In this document: in pieces, positions 62,165 to 64,000 of the stretch
Numbering within the stretch: the stretch's first letter is position 1
Layout: every line of letters starts with the position of its first letter
Source: an uncultured beta proteobacterium
Lineage (GTDB): Bacteria > Pseudomonadota > Gammaproteobacteria > Burkholderiales > Burkholderiaceae_C
NCBI GenBank assembly: GCA_903920695.1
Contig: CAIXNB010000050.1
Location: forward strand, 1-64,000
Direction: 5' to 3'
DNA: 64,000 nt
Notes under the pieces: generated by a model
The model's input: the letters and a program-made list of their open reading frames with translations, nothing else
The model's database searches: none
What the model was told of the DNA's origin: nothing
Made by a program: the position numbers and the translations under genes

Positions 62165-64000
62165 GTGAGTCGATTCCAAGTCCGAAAAGTCGCCGTGCTC
62201 GGCGCCGGTGTGATGGGTGCGCAAATCGCCGCCCATCTCGTCAATGTCAAGGTGCCGGTCGTCCTGTTCGACCTGCCCGCCAAGGAGGGGCCGAAGAACG
62301 GCATCGTGACACGCGCCATCGAGGGCCTGAAAAAGCTCAAGCCGGCGCCGCTCGGTGTGGCGCAGGACGCTGAACTGATACAGGCCGCCAATTACGAAGA
62401 GCATCTGGACCTGCTCAAAGACTGCGATCTGGTGATCGAGGCGATTGCCGAACGCATGGACTGGAAGCTCGACCTGTACCAGAAGATCGCGCCTTTCCTG
62501 GCGCCGCACGCCATCGTCGCCTCCAACACCTCGGGCTTGTCAATCACCAAGCTCAGCGACGTTTTGCCGCAGGCGATCAAGCCGCGCTTTTGCGGCATCC
62601 ACTTCTTCAACCCGCCGCGCTACATGATGCTGGTGGAGTTGATCAATACGCCGAGCACGGAGCCAGAAGTCCTCGACGAACTGGAAGCCTTTGTCACCAG
62701 CAACCTTGGCAAGGGTGTGGTGCGGGCCAAGGACTCGCCCAACTTCATCGCCAACCGCATTGGCATCGCGGGCATGCTCGCGACCATGAAGGAGGTTGAG
62801 AATTTTGGTCTCTCCTACGACGTGGTTGATGACCTGACCGGCAAGAAGCTCGGGCGCGCAAGTTCGGGTACCTTCCGCACGGCCGATGTCGTGGGTCTCG
62901 ACACCATGGCGCACGTCATCAAGACGCTGCAGGACACGCTGAGTCTGGAGACCGATCCGTTCTATGCCAGTTTTGCCACGCCCGATGTGCTCAAGACCCT
63001 GCTGGGAAAAGGTTTCCTGGGGCAAAAGAGCAAGGCCGGCTTCTTCAAGAAGGCCGGACGCGACATCCTGCGCTTTGACCCGGTGGCAAAGGACTATGTG
63101 CCGGCCGGCCAAAAGGCCGACGAAGTCTATGCCCGCATGCTGAAGAAGCCGGCGGCCGAGCGCCTCAAACTGCTGCGTGGCAGCGAGGGCGCGCAGGGCC
63201 AGTTCCTCTGGGCCATCCTGCGCAACAGCTTCCATTACGCGGCCGTGCACCTGGCATCGATTGCCGACAACGCGCGCGATGCCGACTTTTGCATGCGTTG
63301 GGGCTTTGGTATGAAGCAGGGCCCGTTTGAGCTCTGGCAGGAAGCCGGCTGGCTAGCCGTGGCCAATATGATCAAGGAAGACATCGACGCCGGCAAGGCG
63401 CTGTGCAAGGCACCGCTGCCGGACTGGGTGTTCAAGGGCCCGGTGGCCGATGCCGGTGGCGTGCACATGCCGCGGGGCTCATGGAACCCGAGCACGGGTC
63501 AATTCGTGCAGCCGCGCCAATTGCCGGTTTATGCGCGCCAGCATTTTCCTGAGAGCGTGCTCGGCGCCAATGCACCCAAAGCCGAAGCCGCCGGCAAGAC
63601 CTTGCACGAAGACGAGGCGATTCGCTTGTGGACGCTGGATGACACGGTGCTGATTGCCAGCATCAAGACCAAGATGCACGCCATCGGCCCGGGTGTGGTC
63701 GAAGGCCTGATGCAGGGCTTGGAACTGGCCGAGGCCAGTTACAAGGGCTTGGTGGTCTGGTCGCCGGGTGAGATGTTCTCGGCCGGTGCCGACCTGCAGG
63801 CCATGCTGCCGGGCTTTGTCATGGGCGGTGTCAAAGCGATTGACGGTGCCGAAGCCGAGATGCAGCAGGCCATGCTGCGGCTGCGCTATGCCAATGTGCC
63901 GGTCGTATCAGCCGTGCGCGGCCTGGCACTCGGCGGTGGTTGCGAACTCGCAGCCTACTCGGCCAAACGCGTTGTTGCCATGGAGAGCTACATGGGTCTG
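62165..64000 (+). CDS. 3-hydroxyacyl-CoA dehydrogenase/enoyl-CoA hydratase fusion (partial, cut by window end)
   Basis: 612 codons to the window edge without a stop; it is missing from the ORF track because it is open at the end. The GTG start has TAGGAGTAAGTT before it. Residues 1-300 are an NAD-binding dehydrogenase (KVAVLGAGVMGAQIAAHL, ASNTSGLSI, FFNPPRYMMLVELI, FIANRIG), then a C-terminal dehydrogenase domain. From about 490 a crotonase domain begins (LVVWSPGEMFSAGADLQAML, and ALGGGCELAAYSAKRV at the edge). This order is opposite to FadB and matches FadN-type enzymes. It performs hydration and the second oxidation for acyl-CoA made by the preceding dehydrogenase. Confidence 0.93.
   Translation, partial: MSRFQVRKVAVLGAGVMGAQIAAHLVNVKVPVVLFDLPAKEGPKNGIVTRAIEGLKKLKPAPLGVAQDAELIQAANYEEHLDLLKDCDLVIEAIAERMDWKLDLYQKIAPFLAPHAIVASNTSGLSITKLSDVLPQAIKPRFCGIHFFNPPRYMMLVELINTPSTEPEVLDELEAFVTSNLGKGVVRAKDSPNFIANRIGIAGMLATMKEVENFGLSYDVVDDLTGKKLGRASSGTFRTADVVGLDTMAHVIKTLQDTLSLETDPFYASFATPDVLKTLLGKGFLGQKSKAGFFKKAGRDILRFDPVAKDYVPAGQKADEVYARMLKKPAAERLKLLRGSEGAQGQFLWAILRNSFHYAAVHLASIADNARDADFCMRWGFGMKQGPFELWQEAGWLAVANMIKEDIDAGKALCKAPLPDWVFKGPVADAGGVHMPRGSWNPSTGQFVQPRQLPVYARQHFPESVLGANAPKAEAAGKTLHEDEAIRLWTLDDTVLIASIKTKMHAIGPGVVEGLMQGLELAEASYKGLVVWSPGEMFSAGADLQAMLPGFVMGGVKAIDGAEAEMQQAMLRLRYANVPVVSAVRGLALGGGCELAAYSAKRVVAMESYMGL

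Overview
This window looks like the chromosome of a betaproteobacterium, most probably of the order Burkholderiales. The supporting signs are coding GC-rich third positions, two Bug-family solute receptors, a short H-NS protein with the TWSGRG-type tail, SlmA, a liv-type transporter beside CoA ligases, and PHA-granule and VF530-type small proteins. The family cannot be fixed from the sequence alone.

Region 1 (1-7200) is an accessory element lying against the 3' end of a tRNA-Ser(UGA) gene. It carries a filamentous-phage/plasmid type II/X replication initiator with a cloverleaf-like inverted-repeat structure and two 24-bp-spaced direct repeats just upstream. It also has a RecQ helicase without a winged-helix domain, two orphan AbrB/MazE-fold small proteins and a leftward set of four genes: an AlpA-like HTH protein, a RepA-like protein whose ATP-binding loop has decayed, an HTH protein with an acidic tract, and an unknown. 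No integrase, coat or secretion gene is visible.

Region 2 (7.2-24.8 kb) is core metabolism: VF530-type protein, an RNB-domain nuclease, malic enzyme, then a nearly complete urate catabolic set. In pathway order this is PuuD urate hydroxylase, UraH, UraD fused to an allantoate amidohydrolase, PuuE allantoinase and an M20 hydrolase, with orphan XdhC. A Bug receptor, a ferredoxin-type reductase, an SDR protein and pyruvate phosphate dikinase follow.

Region 3 (25-36.2 kb) holds a peroxiredoxin and a leftward seven-gene operon: acyl-CoA synthetase, LivG, LivH, LivM, receptor, LivF and a PaaK-like CoA ligase. It is read divergently from a Crp/Fnr regulator whose upstream region contains a perfect TGTCG-N6-CGACA palindrome. 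A second Bug receptor follows.

Region 4 (36.2-45.5 kb) looks like a storage-lipid island: PHA-associated protein, acyl-CoA-binding protein, a wax ester synthase/DGAT, a TPR-like protein, a patatin lipase overlapping a TetR regulator, a phasin with a lysine/alanine-rich tail, and a two-domain reductase resembling alcohol-forming fatty acyl-CoA reductases. Strong hairpins separate several units.

Region 5 (45.5-56.8 kb) is a surface polysaccharide locus: rfbBDAC for dTDP-rhamnose, a flippase, methyltransferases, a WbsX-like protein, two GT2 glycosyltransferases, an epimerase and an initiating sugar transferase. No polymerase is seen. A 238-bp MITE-like inverted-repeat unit sits between the flippase and the first methyltransferase.

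Region 6 (56.8-64 kb) has H-NS, argB, slmA and a TetR-led beta-oxidation operon (acyl-CoA dehydrogenase, DUF2147 protein, and a hydroxyacyl-CoA dehydrogenase/enoyl-CoA hydratase cut by the window end).
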